Positions 32,273-43,668 of a stretch of 64,000 nucleotides of DNA are shown here, one piece after another (the stretch's first letter is position 1; each line of letters opens with the position of its first letter). The DNA comes from Xanthomonas campestris pv. badrii (GTDB taxonomy: Bacteria > Pseudomonadota > Gammaproteobacteria > Xanthomonadales > Xanthomonadaceae). Under the pieces are notes generated by a model. The model was given only the letters and a program-made list of their open reading frames with translations, made no database searches and was not told where the DNA came from. Position numbers and translations under genes: made by a program. The DNA lies in contig NZ_CP051651.1 of the NCBI RefSeq assembly GCF_012848175.1, positions 1,798,001 through 1,862,000 of the forward strand, written 5' to 3'.

Positions 32273-34945
32273 TCAGGGATAGGCGTGGCGTGCGTTGGCC
32301 AGCAAGGTGCTCAGGCGATCTTCCTGTTCGAGGCGGAACACCGCCACCGCATCGACCAGTTGTGCGGCCTGGTCTTCCATCGCGCGTGCGGCGGCAGTGG
32401 CTTCTTCCACCAGGGCGGCGTTCTGCTGGGTGGTTTCGTCCATCTGGGTCACGGTCTGGTTGACCTGGGTGATGCCTGCAGCCTGCTCGCGCGAGGCGCT
32501 GGTGATCTCGCCCATGATGTCGGTGACGCGCTGCACCGAGCACACCACCTGCTGCATGGTGCTGCCGGCCTCCGACGCCAGCGCGGCGCCATTGCCGATA
32601 CGCGCGACCGAGTCCTCGATCAGCTGCTTGATCTCCTTGGCGGCGCCGGCCGAGCGCTGGGCGAGGGTGCGCACCTCGCTGGCCACCACGGCGAAGCCGC
32701 GGCCCTGTTCGCCGGCACGCGCTGCTTCCACCGCGGCGTTCAATGCCAGGATATTGGTCTGGAAGGCGATGCCGTCGATGACGCTGATGATCTCGGCGAT
32801 CTTCTTGGACGAGGTGTCGATGTCGGCCATGGTGGTGACCACGCGGCCGACCACGTCGCCGCCCTGGGCGGCGACACCGGCGGCGTCGAGCACCAGGCGG
32901 TTGGCCTGGTCGGCGTTGTCGGCATTCTGCTTGACGGTGGCGGTGAGCTCTTCCATCGAGGCGGCGGTTTCTTCCAGCGCGGCGGCCTGTTGCTCGGTGC
33001 GGCGCGACAGATCGCCGTTGCCGGTGGCGATTTCGGTGGCGGCCGAATTGATCGCCAGCGAGGACTCCTTGATCCGGCGCACGATGCCGGCCAGCTGGTC
33101 GGCGGTGGCGTTGGCATCGTCGCGGATGCTGGCAAACACGCCCTGCAGGTCGCCTTCCATACGCGCGGTGAGATCGCCTTGCGACAGCGACGACAGCAGC
33201 GCCGATACGCGCGACAGGCCGTCGGCGTTGTTGTCCAGCAAGCTGTTGAGCTGCTGGGCGAGCAACAGCAGGAAGCCCTGCTTGCCGTCGAGGCTGACGC
33301 GCTCGCTCAGGTCGCCGGCGGCGGCGGCCTGCACGATGCGAGCGACCTCCTGTTCCACCTGCACTTCCTGGGTGCGGTCGGCCCACTCGACCACGAAGCC
33401 CATGCGTTCGCCGGCCGCGCCGATCACCGGGCTGACCACCAGCCGCATGGTGCGGCCACCGACGTGGATCTGTGCGGTGTGGGTACCGGTGAGCTGGTCG
33501 AGCATGCGCGCCTGGTGTTCGGGCTTGCGGTGGAACTGGTCGATGCTGGCGTTGATCAGCGCATCGGCATCGAAGTGCGGCAGGTCGCGGCGCAGCTCGT
33601 CCTGCACGCCCTTGAGCATGCGTTGCAGCGGACGGTTGACGTAGATGATGCGGCGGTCGGCATCGGCGATCATCACGTTGGTGCTGACATCGTCCAGCGC
33701 GGTGCGCACGCGCAGCGCCTCGCTGGCGATCAGGTGATCGCGCTCCAGCCGCGCGCGCAGGTCATCGCGCATGGTGCGGGCGTTGAGCAGCAGGCGGCCG
33801 AGTTCGTCGTGGCGGTCGATCTCGATGGGGTTGTCCAGGCGGCCGGCAGCCACGTCGCCAAGCACGCGTTCCACGGCCACCAGCGGACGGGTGACCATCT
33901 TGCGCGCGGCGATGAACACCACCGCGATGCACAGCGCCAGCACCACCAGCGAGAACAGCAGCATGCTGCCCATCAGCTCGTCCAGCGGGCCATCGATGGC
34001 GCTGCGCGGCTGGGTGCCGATCACCGCCCACTGCCACGGTGCATAGCGCTGGGCGGTGACCTCGAACGCCTGGCTGCTGCCCTTGGCGTCGCGCAGCTGC
34101 AGGTTGGCGCTGGGCTGCTTGCCGTCCAGCACCGATTGCAGCGTGGCCTGCTGATCGGCCGGCACCAGCGCCAAGAGCGTGGCCGGCGTGCCCGGCGGGG
34201 CGGCGATGACCTGGCCGTGATGCTCGCCCGGCGCCATGTCGACGATGACGAAATAGCCGTTCTGGCCCAGCTTGGTCGCGCTGACCTGCGCCTTGAGCGC
34301 AGCCAGGCCCTGGGTGTAGTTGCGACCGACGAACAGCGCGCCGATCACCTCGCCGGCAGCGTTGCGCAGCGGCGCGTAGTGGGTCATGTACTGCTCGCCG
34401 AACAACTGCGCCTGGCCGGTGAAGGGCTTGCCTTCGGACAGCGCGGCATAGGCCTTGCCCTTGCGGTCGAGCAGGGTGCCGATGACGCGCTCGTCCTGCT
34501 TGTTGCGCAGCGAGGTGGTGATGCGCACGAAGTCCTCGCCAGTGCGCGCGAAAATGGTCGCAACGCCGCCGGTGGCCTGCGCAAAGCGGTCCACGGCGTC
34601 GAAGTTCAGATTCAGCGCCTGCGTGCCGGCACGCAGGGTAGGCGTGTTCTGCTCGCCGATGGTGACGGTGCTGGCGCTGTCCAATGCGCGTGCGCCGCGC
34701 GGCAGCATGTCGTCGAACACGCTGCCCAAGCGCTGGGTGCTTTCGGTGAGGGTGACGTCGTACATCGCCACCGACTGCTGCATCAGCTGCGTGCTGGAGC
34801 GCAGTTCCGCCTTGACCTGCGATTCGATATCGCTTGCCGACTGCCGGTAGATGGTCAGCGCCAGCATGCCGAGCGAGATGGCGATGATGCAGGTGAGCAG
34901 GGCAGAGAGCCGTGTGCCGATGGAAAGTCGGTTGAAGAAATGCAT
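32273..34945 (-). CDS. Methyl-accepting chemotaxis protein 2 (Cache sensor, HAMP, PAS)
   Basis: The 890-residue receptor starts [21 protein letters not shown] large periplasmic sensor (about 35-320) resembles fused Cache_3-Cache_2 domains ([20 protein letters not shown], then [20 protein letters not shown] and [13 protein letters not shown]), which bind small carboxylates or similar ligands. TM2 is [19 protein letters not shown] (about 330-350). HAMP, a PAS region ([18 protein letters not shown]) and the signalling hairpin (tip near 723) follow. It ends NARHAYP without a WxxF docking peptide, so its adaptation would need help from other receptors. The upstream region has a sigma-28 promoter and two palindromes, more elaborate than its neighbours. 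Confidence 0.93.
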   Translation of the reverse strand: MHFFNRLSIGTRLSALLTCIIAISLGMLALTIYRQSASDIESQVKAELRSSTQLMQQSVAMYDVTLTESTQRLGSVFDDMLPRGARALDSASTVTIGEQNTPTLRAGTQALNLNFDAVDRFAQATGGVATIFARTGEDFVRITTSLRNKQDERVIGTLLDRKGKAYAALSEGKPFTGQAQLFGEQYMTHYAPLRNAAGEVIGALFVGRNYTQGLAALKAQVSATKLGQNGYFVIVDMAPGEHHGQVIAAPPGTPATLLALVPADQQATLQSVLDGKQPSANLQLRDAKGSSQAFEVTAQRYAPWQWAVIGTQPRSAIDGPLDELMGSMLLFSLVVLALCIAVVFIAARKMVTRPLVAVERVLGDVAAGRLDNPIEIDRHDELGRLLLNARTMRDDLRARLERDHLIASEALRVRTALDDVSTNVMIADADRRIIYVNRPLQRMLKGVQDELRRDLPHFDADALINASIDQFHRKPEHQARMLDQLTGTHTAQIHVGGRTMRLVVSPVIGAAGERMGFVVEWADRTQEVQVEQEVARIVQAAAAGDLSERVSLDGKQGFLLLLAQQLNSLLDNNADGLSRVSALLSSLSQGDLTARMEGDLQGVFASIRDDANATADQLAGIVRRIKESSLAINSAATEIATGNGDLSRRTEQQAAALEETAASMEELTATVKQNADNADQANRLVLDAAGVAAQGGDVVGRVVTTMADIDTSSKKIAEIISVIDGIAFQTNILALNAAVEAARAGEQGRGFAVVASEVRTLAQRSAGAAKEIKQLIEDSVARIGNGAALASEAGSTMQQVVCSVQRVTDIMGEITSASREQAAGITQVNQTVTQMDETTQQNAALVEEATAAARAMEDQAAQLVDAVAVFRLEQEDRLSTLLANARHAYP

Positions 34946-34993
34946 GGGAATCGACCTTGCCCCGGTGGGGGGAGTTACGGATGCGTGAATCCG

Positions 34994-35020
34994 ATAACGG
35001 CCGCCTATGCCTGAAATTGA
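34994..35020 (-). promoter_or_regulatory. Sigma-28 promoter of MCP 2
   Basis: The minus strand reads TCAA-N15-GCCGTTAT (-10 octamer 34994-35001, -35 tetramer 35017-35020). The MCP start codon is about 43 bases past the expected start site. Confidence 0.75.
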
Positions 35021-35024
35021 TCCT

Positions 35025-35044
35025 TTATGCTGAAAACTGCATAA
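35025..35044. promoter_or_regulatory. Palindrome TTATGC-N8-GCATAA next to the MCP 2 promoter
   Basis: The dyad starts 5 bases upstream of the sigma-28 -35 element. The same dyad at nearly the same distance precedes the MCP 6 promoter (46028-46047). The position suits a transcription activator. The protein that binds is unknown. Confidence 0.6.
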
Positions 35045-35073
35045 AACAGTGCTTTCTATCGCAGTCCCTGCTA

Positions 35074-35089
35074 CTGAAAGCGCTTTCAG
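35074..35089. promoter_or_regulatory. Perfect LacI-type operator-like palindrome
   Basis: The 16-base perfect palindrome CTGAAAGCGCTTTCAG has the central CG and TGAAA/TTTCA arms typical of LacI-family operators. It lies about 130 bases upstream of the MCP 2 start and 54 bases beyond the sigma-28 -35 element. Confidence 0.55.
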
Positions 35090-35413
35090 CATGACTGGAA
35101 AGGTTTCTGCATTGTTATTTTTACGTGAAATACGATCGATGGTTCGATGTCGGACTTTCCGGTAGTCGGGTTTGAACCATTCGCTGGATGGCCGCGTCCA
35201 GCAGCAAGGGAAGTGGTCCGCGCGTTTGCCGCTGACAAATCGCTCGCTTCGCGTTGTGGGGTATTGCGCTTGCCGGTGTCGCGGCCAGCGGCTACCGGTG
35301 GCTGCGTCCCGCTGCCGATGCGTCCGGTCGTCGCGGTGCCGGTTCGGCCGGCATGGCCGCTGCGCCTTGCAAGGCAGGGCGCAGCGTGTGGGGTGTGGTC
35401 AGCGGTCAGCGGA
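35090..35413. other. Intergenic region between MCP 3 and MCP 2
   Basis: No gene is visible. An 8-bp stem GCTGCGCC/GGCGCAGC (35359-35385), about 29 bases after the MCP 3 stop, could be a weak terminator; it has no T-run. Confidence 0.5.
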
Positions 35414-37654
35414 TCAGAACTCCTGCCAGCCGCCGGCAGCGGCGGTTGCAGTGGCGCTGCTGCTGCGCAGTGAGGTGGCGGCAAGGACGGGGCCAAGCGC
35501 AACGCGCGACGACGCGTGTGCAGGGCCGACCGGTGCACTGCGCGCAGCGACCGGCGGGTGGCTGGCGATCTTGAAGACCGCCACCGCGTGGGTGAGTTGC
35601 TGCGCCTGTTCTTCCATCGCGCGGGCAGCGGCGGTGGCTTCTTCCACCAGTGCGGCGTTCTGCTGGGTGGCTTCGTCCATCTGGGTCACGGTGAGATTGA
35701 CCTGTTCGATGCCGGCCGATTGTTGCTGCGAAGCGGCGGAGATCTCGCTCATGATGTCGGTGACGCGCTGTACCGAGGACACGATCTCGGCCATGGTGCG
35801 GCCGGCCTGGTCCACCAGTTGCGAGCCGTCGGCCACGCGCTGCACCGAATCGCCGATCAGGTCCTTGATCTGCCTGGCGGCGGCCGACGAGCGCTGTGCC
35901 AGGGTGCGCACTTCCGAGGCCACCACCGCAAAGCCGCGCCCCTGTTCGCCGGCACGCGCGGCTTCCACCGCGGCGTTCAGGGCGAGGATATTGGTCTGGA
36001 AGGCGATGCCATCGATGACGGAGATGATGTCGGCGATCTTCTTCGACGAGGCCTGGATACCGGCCATGGTGTCGACCACCTTGCCGACCACCTCGCCGCC
36101 CTGCGAGGCCACGTTGGCCGCGCCGATGGCGAGCCGATTGGCCTGGCGTGCGCCTTCGGCGTTCTGCTTCACGGTGGAGGTCAGTTCTTCCATCGAGGCG
36201 GCGGTTTCTTCGAGATTGGCGGCCTGTTGTTCGGTGCGTTGCGACAGGTCGTTGTTGCCGGCGGCAATCTCGCTGGCGGCGGCATTGATCGATACCGCCG
36301 AGGCCTGGATGTGCCCGACGATGCCGGCCAGCTGCATTGCGGTGGCATTGGCATCGTCGCGCATCTGTGCGAACACGCCGTGGAAGTGGCCATCCATGCG
36401 TGCGGTGAGGTCGCCGGCGGCGATCGCCTGCAGCATGCCCGAGAGCGATTGCAGGCTGCCATCGGCGGTGGCCATCAACTGATTGAGGCTCTCGACCATG
36501 ACGCGGAAGTCGTATTGGAAGTGCGCCGCGTCGCCGCGCGCACTGAAATCGCCATTGGCCGCGGCATTGGCCAGATGGTTGATCTGCTGGTTCATCGACG
36601 CCAGGTTGGCTTTGACCTGCGCCATGGTCGCGGTGAGGGTGGCCTTTTCGCCCGGCAGCTGGTCCATGTTCTCGCTCAGGTCGCCGATGGCGTAGCGGCC
36701 CATGATCTGCGCCAGGCGCGTGGTGACCTGGAGGTGGCTGTCGACCAGGGCATTGGTGTCGCCGGCCATGCGGCCGAAATCGCCGGGGAACACGCCGGCA
36801 TCGATGCGGAAGCTGATCTGGCCGGCATCGTGGCGCTCGGCCATGTCCAGCTGCGCAGTGATCAGGTTGCGCACCTGCGACTGCATCGCCTCCATCGCCT
36901 GCAACAGGCGGCCGGTCTCGTCGTTGGCACTGCTGTGCACCGCGTTATCCAGCTTGCCCTGGGCGATGGCTTCGGCGGCGCGGGTGGCGCGGTGCAATGG
37001 GCCGGTGAGGCTGCGGGTGATCAACAGCCCGAGCGTGCCGCTCAGCAGCAGCACCAGCAGCGAACCGCCCACCAGCAGCTTGCGCGAATCGTCCATCGAT
37101 TGCAGTGCTTCGGCGGCAGCCTCGGCGGCGAGTTTGTCCTGCAGCGCGATGTTCTCGCCGATCTTGTCCTGCCACTGCTGCAGTGCCGGCGCGGCCTGGG
37201 TGAGCAGCAGCGGCAGCGCTTCATCGCCGTGGCCGGACATCACCAGGTCGATCACCGTGTTGTTCAACTCCCGCGCCCGCCCGGTGAGCCGGTCGATGTC
37301 CTCACGAATGGGCTTGCCCTGCGCGGAGGAGGGCATGGCGTACAGCGCCTGCCGGGCCTTGGCATAGTCGGCGCGTGCGGTCTTGATCTTCTCGACGAAA
37401 CGCAGGTTGTCCGCGTCGCTGGTCGGCAGCACCACGTTGCGCAGTTCCGCGGCGATGACGTAATTGGCATTGAGCATGTCGTTGCACAGGCGGATCTTGG
37501 TCATGTTCTGGTGCACCAGCGCATCGACCAGCGCGCGCGCCGCGCTCAGGCCGCGGTAGCCGATGAAGGCAATGAAGCCGGAGAGCAGGATCAGGACGGT
37601 AAACGCGCCGGCCAGGCGCGGGCCGACATTGAAGCGGTGCAGAAAAGGGGGCAT
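35414..37654 (-). CDS. Methyl-accepting chemotaxis protein 3 (4HB sensor, FPGD linker)
   Basis: This 746-residue receptor begins [22 protein letters not shown]1 and TM2 (about 12-34 and 190-212) enclose a four-helix-bundle sensor of about 155 residues ([37 protein letters not shown]). HAMP is followed by a linker module shared with four other receptors here: [20 protein letters not shown] then [20 protein letters not shown], and [19 protein letters not shown]. The signalling tip is near residue 546. The C-terminus is GWQEF, a CheR/CheB docking peptide. No strong ribosome site precedes ATG 37654, but neighbouring paralogues begin at the matching residue. Confidence 0.93.
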   Translation of the reverse strand: MPPFLHRFNVGPRLAGAFTVLILLSGFIAFIGYRGLSAARALVDALVHQNMTKIRLCNDMLNANYVIAAELRNVVLPTSDADNLRFVEKIKTARADYAKARQALYAMPSSAQGKPIREDIDRLTGRARELNNTVIDLVMSGHGDEALPLLLTQAAPALQQWQDKIGENIALQDKLAAEAAAEALQSMDDSRKLLVGGSLLVLLLSGTLGLLITRSLTGPLHRATRAAEAIAQGKLDNAVHSSANDETGRLLQAMEAMQSQVRNLITAQLDMAERHDAGQISFRIDAGVFPGDFGRMAGDTNALVDSHLQVTTRLAQIMGRYAIGDLSENMDQLPGEKATLTATMAQVKANLASMNQQINHLANAAANGDFSARGDAAHFQYDFRVMVESLNQLMATADGSLQSLSGMLQAIAAGDLTARMDGHFHGVFAQMRDDANATAMQLAGIVGHIQASAVSINAAASEIAAGNNDLSQRTEQQAANLEETAASMEELTSTVKQNAEGARQANRLAIGAANVASQGGEVVGKVVDTMAGIQASSKKIADIISVIDGIAFQTNILALNAAVEAARAGEQGRGFAVVASEVRTLAQRSSAAARQIKDLIGDSVQRVADGSQLVDQAGRTMAEIVSSVQRVTDIMSEISAASQQQSAGIEQVNLTVTQMDEATQQNAALVEEATAAARAMEEQAQQLTHAVAVFKIASHPPVAARSAPVGPAHASSRVALGPVLAATSLRSSSATATAAAGGWQEF

Positions 37655-37743
37655 GGGGTGGCTTGGCTCGAAATGGATGGAAAGGCGCGGATGCCCGCCC
37701 AGCACATCGACACAACGCTTGTGTCTGCTTGGCGTGCTCAGTG

Positions 37744-37770
37744 GTAACGGCGGCGAGCATGCCGAATTGA
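37744..37770 (-). promoter_or_regulatory. Sigma-28 promoter of MCP 3
   Basis: The minus strand reads TCAA-N15-GCCGTTAC (-10 octamer 37744-37751, -35 tetramer 37767-37770). Confidence 0.78.
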
Positions 37771-38062
37771 GCCATTTGGGTAGCACCGATCAGCGCGGTC
37801 TCAGCCAGATGAGCAGGCTGTGCGCGTGGCCGCGCCTGCGCTGCGCCAGTGTGCGGACTTGGTCGAGATTTCCGCTGGAATAGGCGTGGGTCGGAAATGG
37901 TTGGTGACCAATGGCGGGCATGGTCACGAGCGGATTCACCTGCCTTGCACGGCAAGCTGTCGGCGAGTGCTGGTCATTGCGGCGTCCGGCTTGCTCGCAG
38001 TGTGTCTGGACGCCGGTGTGAGCCGCAGTTCTCCGCTCCCCGGGTGCGGCTGCGCGGCGACG
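37771..38062. other. Non-coding stretch between MCP 4 terminator and MCP 3 promoter
   Basis: I see no gene, promoter or hairpin of note here. Together with the promoter and terminator on either side, the gap between MCP 4 and MCP 3 is 560 bases. Confidence 0.5.
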
Positions 38063-38092
38063 AAAAATGCCGACCTGGGACGGGTCGGCATT
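38063..38092 (-). terminator. Rho-independent terminator after MCP 4
   Basis: A 10-bp stem AATGCCGACC with its complement is followed on the minus strand by TTTTCG. It lies about 120 bases past the MCP 4 stop. Confidence 0.8.
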
Positions 38093-38214
38093 GGGTCGGG
38101 ACGACAGCGGCATCCAGACGGGCCCGGGCAGCCGACTGCAGGCGGCCGGTCTCCAGGGCCGTCGGCTGGCCACCGCCGGCACGCGCTTGGGCGTGCACGG
38201 CGATGGCGCCACGA

Positions 38215-40473
38215 TCAGAACTCCTGCCAGTCGCCGGCGTCGGCCGCCGCCGTGAGTGCTGCTGGCGTGTCGCGCCGCGCCGTGGCCGCAGCGGCCGAAC
38301 GCGTAACCGGGCGCACTGCGGGGCGTGCATTGGCCGGCGCATCGGCAGTGGCCGACAGACGCCGTGCGACCGGTGCCGTATTGGTCACCTTGAACACTGC
38401 CACCGCAGCGGTGAGTTGCTGTGCCTGTTCTTCCATGGCGCGTGCGGCGGCGGTGGCTTCTTCCACCAGAGCCGCGTTCTGCTGGGTGGTTTCGTCCATC
38501 TGGGTGACGGTCTGGTTGACCTGTTCGATACCGGCGTACTGCTCCTGCGATGCGGCGGAGATCTCGCCCATGATGTTGGTCACGCGCTGCACGCTGGCCA
38601 CGATCTCGGCCATGGTGGTGCCGGCCTGATCGACCAGGGTGGCGCCTTGCGCGACCTTTTCCACCGAATCGTCGATCAGGTGCTTGATCTCCTTGGCGGC
38701 GCCGGCCGAGCGCTGCGCCAGCGTGCGCACTTCCGAGGCCACCACGGCAAATCCACGGCCCTGTTCGCCGGCACGCGCCGCTTCCACGGCGGCGTTCAAT
38801 GCCAGGATATTGGTCTGGAAGGCGATGCCATCGATCACCGAGATGATCTCGGCGATCTTCTTCGACGAGGCCTGGATGTCGGACATGGTGGTGACCACGT
38901 CGGCCACCACGTTGCCGCCTTGCGAGGCCACGGCCGCGGCGCCGATGGCGAGCTGGTTGGCCTGGCTGGCGTGGTCGGCGTTCTGCTTGACCGTGGAGGT
39001 GAGCTCCTCCATCGAGGCGGCGGTTTCTTCCAGGTTGGCGGCCTGCTGCTCGGTACGCTGCGACAGGTCCTGGTTGCCGGAGGCGATCTCGCCCGATGCC
39101 AGGCCGATCGCATCGGCAGCCTGCTGGATGCGGCCGACGATGCTGGCCAGCTGTTCTGCGGTGGCGTTGGCGTCGTCGCGCATCTGCGCAAACACGCCCT
39201 GGTACTGGCCGCTCATGCGCGCGGTGAGGTCGCCGGCGGCGATCGACTGCAACAGGCTGGAAAGCGAGGCGAGGTTGCCGTCGGCGGTGGCCATCAGGTG
39301 GTTGAGGCTTTCGACCATCAGGCGGAAGTCGTACTGGAACTGCTCGGCGTTGCCGCGTGCGGTGAAATCGCCATTGGCCGCTGCCTGCGCCAGATGCTTG
39401 ATTTCGCGATTCATCGTGGACAGGTTGTGCTTGACCTGGTTCATCGCGGTGGTGATCGCGGCTTTCTCGCCCGGCAATTGCGGCATGTCTTCGCTCAGGT
39501 CGCCGATGGCGTAGCGTTCCACCAGGTGGATGGTCTGCATCTTGACCTTGATGTGGGCGGCCACCAGTTCGTTGGTGTCGCGCGCCATGCGGCCGAAATC
39601 GCCGGGAAACACGCTGGCGTCCATACGGAAACTGATCTGGCCCTCGTCATGGCGCCTGGCCATGTCCAGCTGCGCGCTGATCAGCGCGCGGACCTGGTCC
39701 TGCATCGTGTGCATGGCCTGCAACAGGCGCCCGGTTTCGTCGTTGGCCTGGGTGCGCACATCGTTGTCGAGCTGGCCGTTGGCGATGGCTTCGGCGGCGC
39801 GCGTTGCCTGGGTCAGCGGGCGCACCAGGCTGCGGGTGATGGCCCAGCCCAGCAGCGCGCTGATCAGCACCACCGCCAGACCGCCGCCGATCAACATGGC
39901 ACGGCCGCGCGCCATGGCCGCGGTGGCGGTTGCATAGGCGTCGGTGGCACGCCGGCGCTGCAATGCAGAATACTCGGCCAGGGCGTTCTGCCAGTGTTCG
40001 GTGGCCGGCGCGGCTTTTTGCAACAGCAACGCCTGCGCTTCGTCGGGCCTGGCGTTCAGCCCAAGATCGGCGACCTGCGCGTTGAGCTTGGCGGCGGTGT
40101 CGCTGGCCTGGTCGATCTTCTGCCGCAGAGCGGCGGCCTCCGGCGATGCGGAAAACACGTACAGCGTGCGCCGGGTGTCTTCGTAGGCCGCGAGCTTGTC
40201 CTTGATGATGCCGGCAAAGCGCAGATTCTCCTGCGGTGAGGTGGGCAGCACGAGGTTGCGCAACTGCACGGCAATGGCGGAGCTGGCGTTGGTCATGTCC
40301 TCCAGGTGCTGCATGATCGCGATGTTGCGATTGACCACGGTGTCCATGCGCTCGCGCGCCTGGGCCACGGTGTACAGGCCGGCGGCGACCAGCGCGCAGG
40401 ACAGCAGGATCAGCGTGCCGAAGGCGAAGGTCAGCCGCGTGCCGACGTTGTACCGTTGTAGAAGAGCGATCAT
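38215..40473 (-). CDS. Methyl-accepting chemotaxis protein 4 (4HB sensor, FPGD linker)
   Basis: The 752-residue receptor begins [20 protein letters not shown], matching MCP 6. Its four-helix-bundle sensor (about 35-190) contains [20 protein letters not shown] and [20 protein letters not shown]2 is [21 protein letters not shown] (about 190-213). The shared linker ([20 protein letters not shown], then [20 protein letters not shown]) and the MCP hairpin (tip near 548) follow. The C-terminus GDWQEF carries the docking peptide. Its ligand is unknown. Confidence 0.93.
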   Translation of the reverse strand: MIALLQRYNVGTRLTFAFGTLILLSCALVAAGLYTVAQARERMDTVVNRNIAIMQHLEDMTNASSAIAVQLRNLVLPTSPQENLRFAGIIKDKLAAYEDTRRTLYVFSASPEAAALRQKIDQASDTAAKLNAQVADLGLNARPDEAQALLLQKAAPATEHWQNALAEYSALQRRRATDAYATATAAMARGRAMLIGGGLAVVLISALLGWAITRSLVRPLTQATRAAEAIANGQLDNDVRTQANDETGRLLQAMHTMQDQVRALISAQLDMARRHDEGQISFRMDASVFPGDFGRMARDTNELVAAHIKVKMQTIHLVERYAIGDLSEDMPQLPGEKAAITTAMNQVKHNLSTMNREIKHLAQAAANGDFTARGNAEQFQYDFRLMVESLNHLMATADGNLASLSSLLQSIAAGDLTARMSGQYQGVFAQMRDDANATAEQLASIVGRIQQAADAIGLASGEIASGNQDLSQRTEQQAANLEETAASMEELTSTVKQNADHASQANQLAIGAAAVASQGGNVVADVVTTMSDIQASSKKIAEIISVIDGIAFQTNILALNAAVEAARAGEQGRGFAVVASEVRTLAQRSAGAAKEIKHLIDDSVEKVAQGATLVDQAGTTMAEIVASVQRVTNIMGEISAASQEQYAGIEQVNQTVTQMDETTQQNAALVEEATAAARAMEEQAQQLTAAVAVFKVTNTAPVARRLSATADAPANARPAVRPVTRSAAAATARRDTPAALTAAADAGDWQEF

Positions 40474-40635
40474 GTTGGTCTCGAGAGCGAAGGGCGGGAA
40501 GGGGGAGCGCATCGGCGCGTTCCGTAGTCCTACGCGAACGGGCCGTGCAGGCAGGCATCCGGCCGATCCATCGCATCCACCGACCGACGGTCATGCGTGG
40601 CGCGATTGCAGGGCAGGTCTGCATGCTTGTGGTCG

Positions 40636-40662
40636 GTAACGGCGTTGCCGTTGACCACTGAA
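40636..40662 (-). promoter_or_regulatory. Possible sigma-28 promoter of MCP 4
   Basis: The -10 octamer GCCGTTAC (40636-40643) equals that of MCP 3, but the -35 tetramer is TTCA (40659-40662), a weaker match. Confidence 0.6.
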
Positions 40663-41088
40663 CACCGACGCCGGGCTGCGTATGGGCGGCCGTCACCGAA
40701 GTGATGCGGGTGTGCACAAGTGCCTGGAAATGCCTTGTGGGAGCGCTATCAGCGATCCGCCATGACCCGTGGGCTTCACTGTTCGATCACGTGCCAAGGC
40801 GTGACGGCTGCGTGTGCGTCGAGGTGGAACACGGGAATGCAGCGCTACGCCGGAGCATCCGCGGTGGGCGACTGGTGATTCGCCCGGCGATCGCGGCGCC
40901 AGGGTCGGACATGGCGCGGGGATCGTGTTGCCGGATCTCTTGCCGCAATGCGCGGCGCAGCGGCAGCGCGAGCAGCGCGGTCGGCATGCCCATGGGCGAT
41001 GCGCGGTATCGGCACGTGTCGCAGCGGCCATGCCGCTTTCCGCCTGCGGGCCGCGCCGCAGACGGGTTCACTCAAGACGCTCTGGCGA
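40663..41088. other. Intergenic region between MCP 5 stop and MCP 4 promoter
   Basis: About 426 bases with no gene I can support. Several frames are open on both strands because of GC content, but none has a ribosome site or a recognisable product. Confidence 0.5.
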
Positions 41089-43560
41089 TCAGGCGGCCTG
41101 CCCGAAGCGGACCGGTGCTGCGGCCTGCAGCTGGAACACCGAGACCGCATCGCGCAGTTGCTGGGCCTGTTCTTCCATCGCACGCGCTGCAGCGGTGGCT
41201 TCTTCCACCAGCGCGGCATTCTGCTGGGTGGCCTGGTCCATCTGCGCCACGGTCTGGCCCACCTGCTCGATGCCTTGCGATTGCTGCTGCGAGGCCTGGC
41301 TGATCTCCTGCATGATGGCAGTGACGTTCTGCACCGAATCGACGATGTCCTGCATGGTGCGTCCGGCCTGGCCGACCAGCTGGTTGCCGTGTTCGACCCG
41401 GCTGACCGAGTCGTCGATCAGCTGCTTGATCTCCTTGGCCGCACCGGCAGAGCGCTGGGCGAGGGTGCGCACTTCCGATGCCACCACCGCAAAGCCGCGC
41501 CCCTGCTCGCCGGCACGCGCCGCTTCCACCGCTGCATTCAAGGCCAGGATGTTGGTCTGGAAGGCGATGCCGTCGATCACGCCGATGATGTCGGCGATCT
41601 TGCGCGACGCGGCCTGGATGCCGGCCATGGTGCCGACCACCTGGCCCACCACGTCGCCGCCCTGCGAGGCCACGCGGGCGGCGCCCACCACCAGCTGGTT
41701 GGCGCGGCGGGCATGGTCGGCGTTGTTGCGCACGGTGGAGGTGAGCTCTTCCATCGAGGCGGCGGTTTCTTCCAGGTTGGCCGCCTGCTGTTCGGTGCGT
41801 TGCGACAGATCCTGGTTGCCGGCAGCAATCTCGCTGGCGGCATCGTTGATGGCATCGGTGGCCCGCTGGATGCGCCCGACGATATCGGCCAGCTGGGTCA
41901 CGGTGGCGTTGGCGTCGTCGCGCATGCGTGCAAACACGCCATGGAACTGGCCCTGCATGCGGGTGGTGAGATCGCCCGCGGCAATCGCCTGCAACACCGT
42001 GGACAGCGCGTGCAGGTTGGCATCGGCGGTGGACATCAGCTGGTTGAGGCTGTCCACCATCGCGCGGAAATCGTACTGGAAGCGCTGCGCATCGCCACGC
42101 ACGCTGAAGTCGCCGTTGGCCGCGGCCTGGGCGAGCAGTTTGATCTGGCTGTTCATCGCCGAAAGATTGGCCTTGACGGTGTCCATGGTGTCGCTGAGCA
42201 CGGCTTTTTCGCCGGGCAGGCGCTGCATGTCCTGGCTCAGGTCGCCGATGGCATAGCGCGACATGATCTGCGTCAGCTGCATCTTCACCGCGATGTGCGA
42301 GCCAACCAGGGCATTGGTGTCGCGCACCATCGTCGCGTAGGCGCCCGGGAAACTCTCGGCCTGCATGCGGAAACTGATCTGGCCGGCGTCGTGGCGCTGC
42401 GCCATCTCGCTCTGTGCCGCCAGCACGCGCCGCAGCTGCTCCTGCATCTGGCGCATGTTGTCCAGCAGCTGGCCGGTTTCATCGCGGCACGGCGCTGCGA
42501 TGTGTTCGTCCAGATCGCCTTGCGCGATGTTGGCGGCCGCCGCGGCGGCACGCCGCACATTGCGGGTGAGCCTGGACAAGGTGTACCAGCACAACGCGGC
42601 AATCAGCGCCGCCAGCAGCGACAGCCCGGCGATGGCCTGCCAGACCGCATTGCGTGCAGCGGCCAGGTGCCGTTCGGACTGGCGCTGCAAGGCCTGCAGC
42701 GATGTGCGGCTGAGGTCCTGCATGGCCTGGCCCAGCGTGTCGAGCGCGGCGTTCCACTGCGTGTCGGCCTGCGCGTCGCTGCCTTCCAGGGCCGTGCCCA
42801 GGGCGGCCAGTGCCGCAGCCGCACGCGTGGATTCGGTGGTGGCCGCCTCGGCAAGCGCGGGGTCGGGCTGTTCGAGCAGGCCCATCGCCTTGTCCAGCTC
42901 ATGCCGGAAGCGCACGTGGTTGCGTTGCAGTTGACTGAGCTGCTCGCGCAGCATGGCGCGGCTGTCGCCGGCCTGCGAGGGGTCGTTGGCGGCATCCAGG
43001 CGGGTCAGCGACTCGGTGGCGTCGGGGCTGTAGATCAGCGTGGCCACCACCAGGTGATAGCTTTCGATATAGGGCGTATAGACCAACTGGCTGTCGTCGC
43101 GCAGTGCATCGAGCGCGGCGAATGCCTGTTCGCTCACGCCGGCATAGTCCTTGGCGGCAGCGCCGGCCACAGGGCGCTGCTGCAACGCGAGCAGCTGTTT
43201 CTGGCTGCGTTCGAAGCCGGGCAGGGCGGCGGTGGCGGCAAGCAGCTGCTGCAGGTCGCGTTCGGCACGCTGGGCCGCCTTACTGGCGGCGCTGCCGCTA
43301 TCGACATGGGCCGCGTGCAGGTCGGTGATCAGGCCCAGCATTTGCCCGAGCGGCGCATAGCTGCGCAACTCGTTGCTGCTGATGGCCACGCTTTCATTGA
43401 GCTTGCCGCGGTACAGCAGCACCGGAATGACCAGCCCGATCAGGGCCAGCACACCGATGGCGCCGAGCTTCCTGGCGATGCCCAGATCGTCCCAGCGGCG
43501 GGTCCAGCGGCGCTGGGCGGGCGGAGCAGGGTGCGGCGGCAGCGCGGGCGAAAGGGTCAT
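41089..43560 (-). CDS. Methyl-accepting chemotaxis protein 5 (long helical sensor, FPGA linker)
   Basis: The 823-residue receptor has an unusual proline-rich cytoplasmic head ([19 protein letters not shown]) before TM1 (about 38-58). Its all-helical periplasmic domain of about 245 residues (60-305) is too long for a simple four-helix bundle and resembles an HBM-type bimodular sensor; that is inference. TM2 is [19 protein letters not shown]. The linker module is [20 protein letters not shown], so the usual FPGD becomes FPGA. The signalling tip lies near residue 660. It ends APVRFGQAA without a docking peptide. A sigma-28 site lies 27 bases upstream of ATG 43560. Confidence 0.92.
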   Translation of the reverse strand: MTLSPALPPHPAPPAQRRWTRRWDDLGIARKLGAIGVLALIGLVIPVLLYRGKLNESVAISSNELRSYAPLGQMLGLITDLHAAHVDSGSAASKAAQRAERDLQQLLAATAALPGFERSQKQLLALQQRPVAGAAAKDYAGVSEQAFAALDALRDDSQLVYTPYIESYHLVVATLIYSPDATESLTRLDAANDPSQAGDSRAMLREQLSQLQRNHVRFRHELDKAMGLLEQPDPALAEAATTESTRAAAALAALGTALEGSDAQADTQWNAALDTLGQAMQDLSRTSLQALQRQSERHLAAARNAVWQAIAGLSLLAALIAALCWYTLSRLTRNVRRAAAAAANIAQGDLDEHIAAPCRDETGQLLDNMRQMQEQLRRVLAAQSEMAQRHDAGQISFRMQAESFPGAYATMVRDTNALVGSHIAVKMQLTQIMSRYAIGDLSQDMQRLPGEKAVLSDTMDTVKANLSAMNSQIKLLAQAAANGDFSVRGDAQRFQYDFRAMVDSLNQLMSTADANLHALSTVLQAIAAGDLTTRMQGQFHGVFARMRDDANATVTQLADIVGRIQRATDAINDAASEIAAGNQDLSQRTEQQAANLEETAASMEELTSTVRNNADHARRANQLVVGAARVASQGGDVVGQVVGTMAGIQAASRKIADIIGVIDGIAFQTNILALNAAVEAARAGEQGRGFAVVASEVRTLAQRSAGAAKEIKQLIDDSVSRVEHGNQLVGQAGRTMQDIVDSVQNVTAIMQEISQASQQQSQGIEQVGQTVAQMDQATQQNAALVEEATAAARAMEEQAQQLRDAVSVFQLQAAAPVRFGQAA

Positions 43561-43586
43561 CGGTGCGTCTCTTGGGCGTACGCAGA

Positions 43587-43614
43587 CTATCGGCCGATAC
43601 GTGTCATGCCTTGA
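43587..43614 (-). promoter_or_regulatory. Sigma-28 promoter of MCP 5
   Basis: The minus strand reads TCAAG with GCCGATAG; -10 octamer 43587-43594, TCAA at 43611-43614. The spacer is 16 rather than 15. It fits in the 108-base gap after the MCP 6 stop. Confidence 0.68.
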
Positions 43615-43668
43615 GCCGGTCGACATCGCTGCCGACCGGCTCCATTCAGCTTGTTGTGCCTGCTGGCC

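Noticed and set aside
32285..35014. A 909-codon open frame on the plus strand opposite MCP 2, and similar long plus-strand frames opposite the other MCPs, CheA and RpfB
   Set aside because: They are mirror frames of high-GC genes: low complexity, rich in His, Gly and Arg, no recognisable domains or ribosome sites. The minus-strand products are clear.
35021..35060. A possible sigma-54 promoter upstream of MCP 2
   Set aside because: GCAC and GC elements are present, but the spacing is one base too long and a good sigma-28 site lies beside it.
40663..41088. Short open frames in the gap between MCP 5 and MCP 4
   Set aside because: None has a ribosome site, sensible composition or a recognisable product; overlapping frames are open in several directions.
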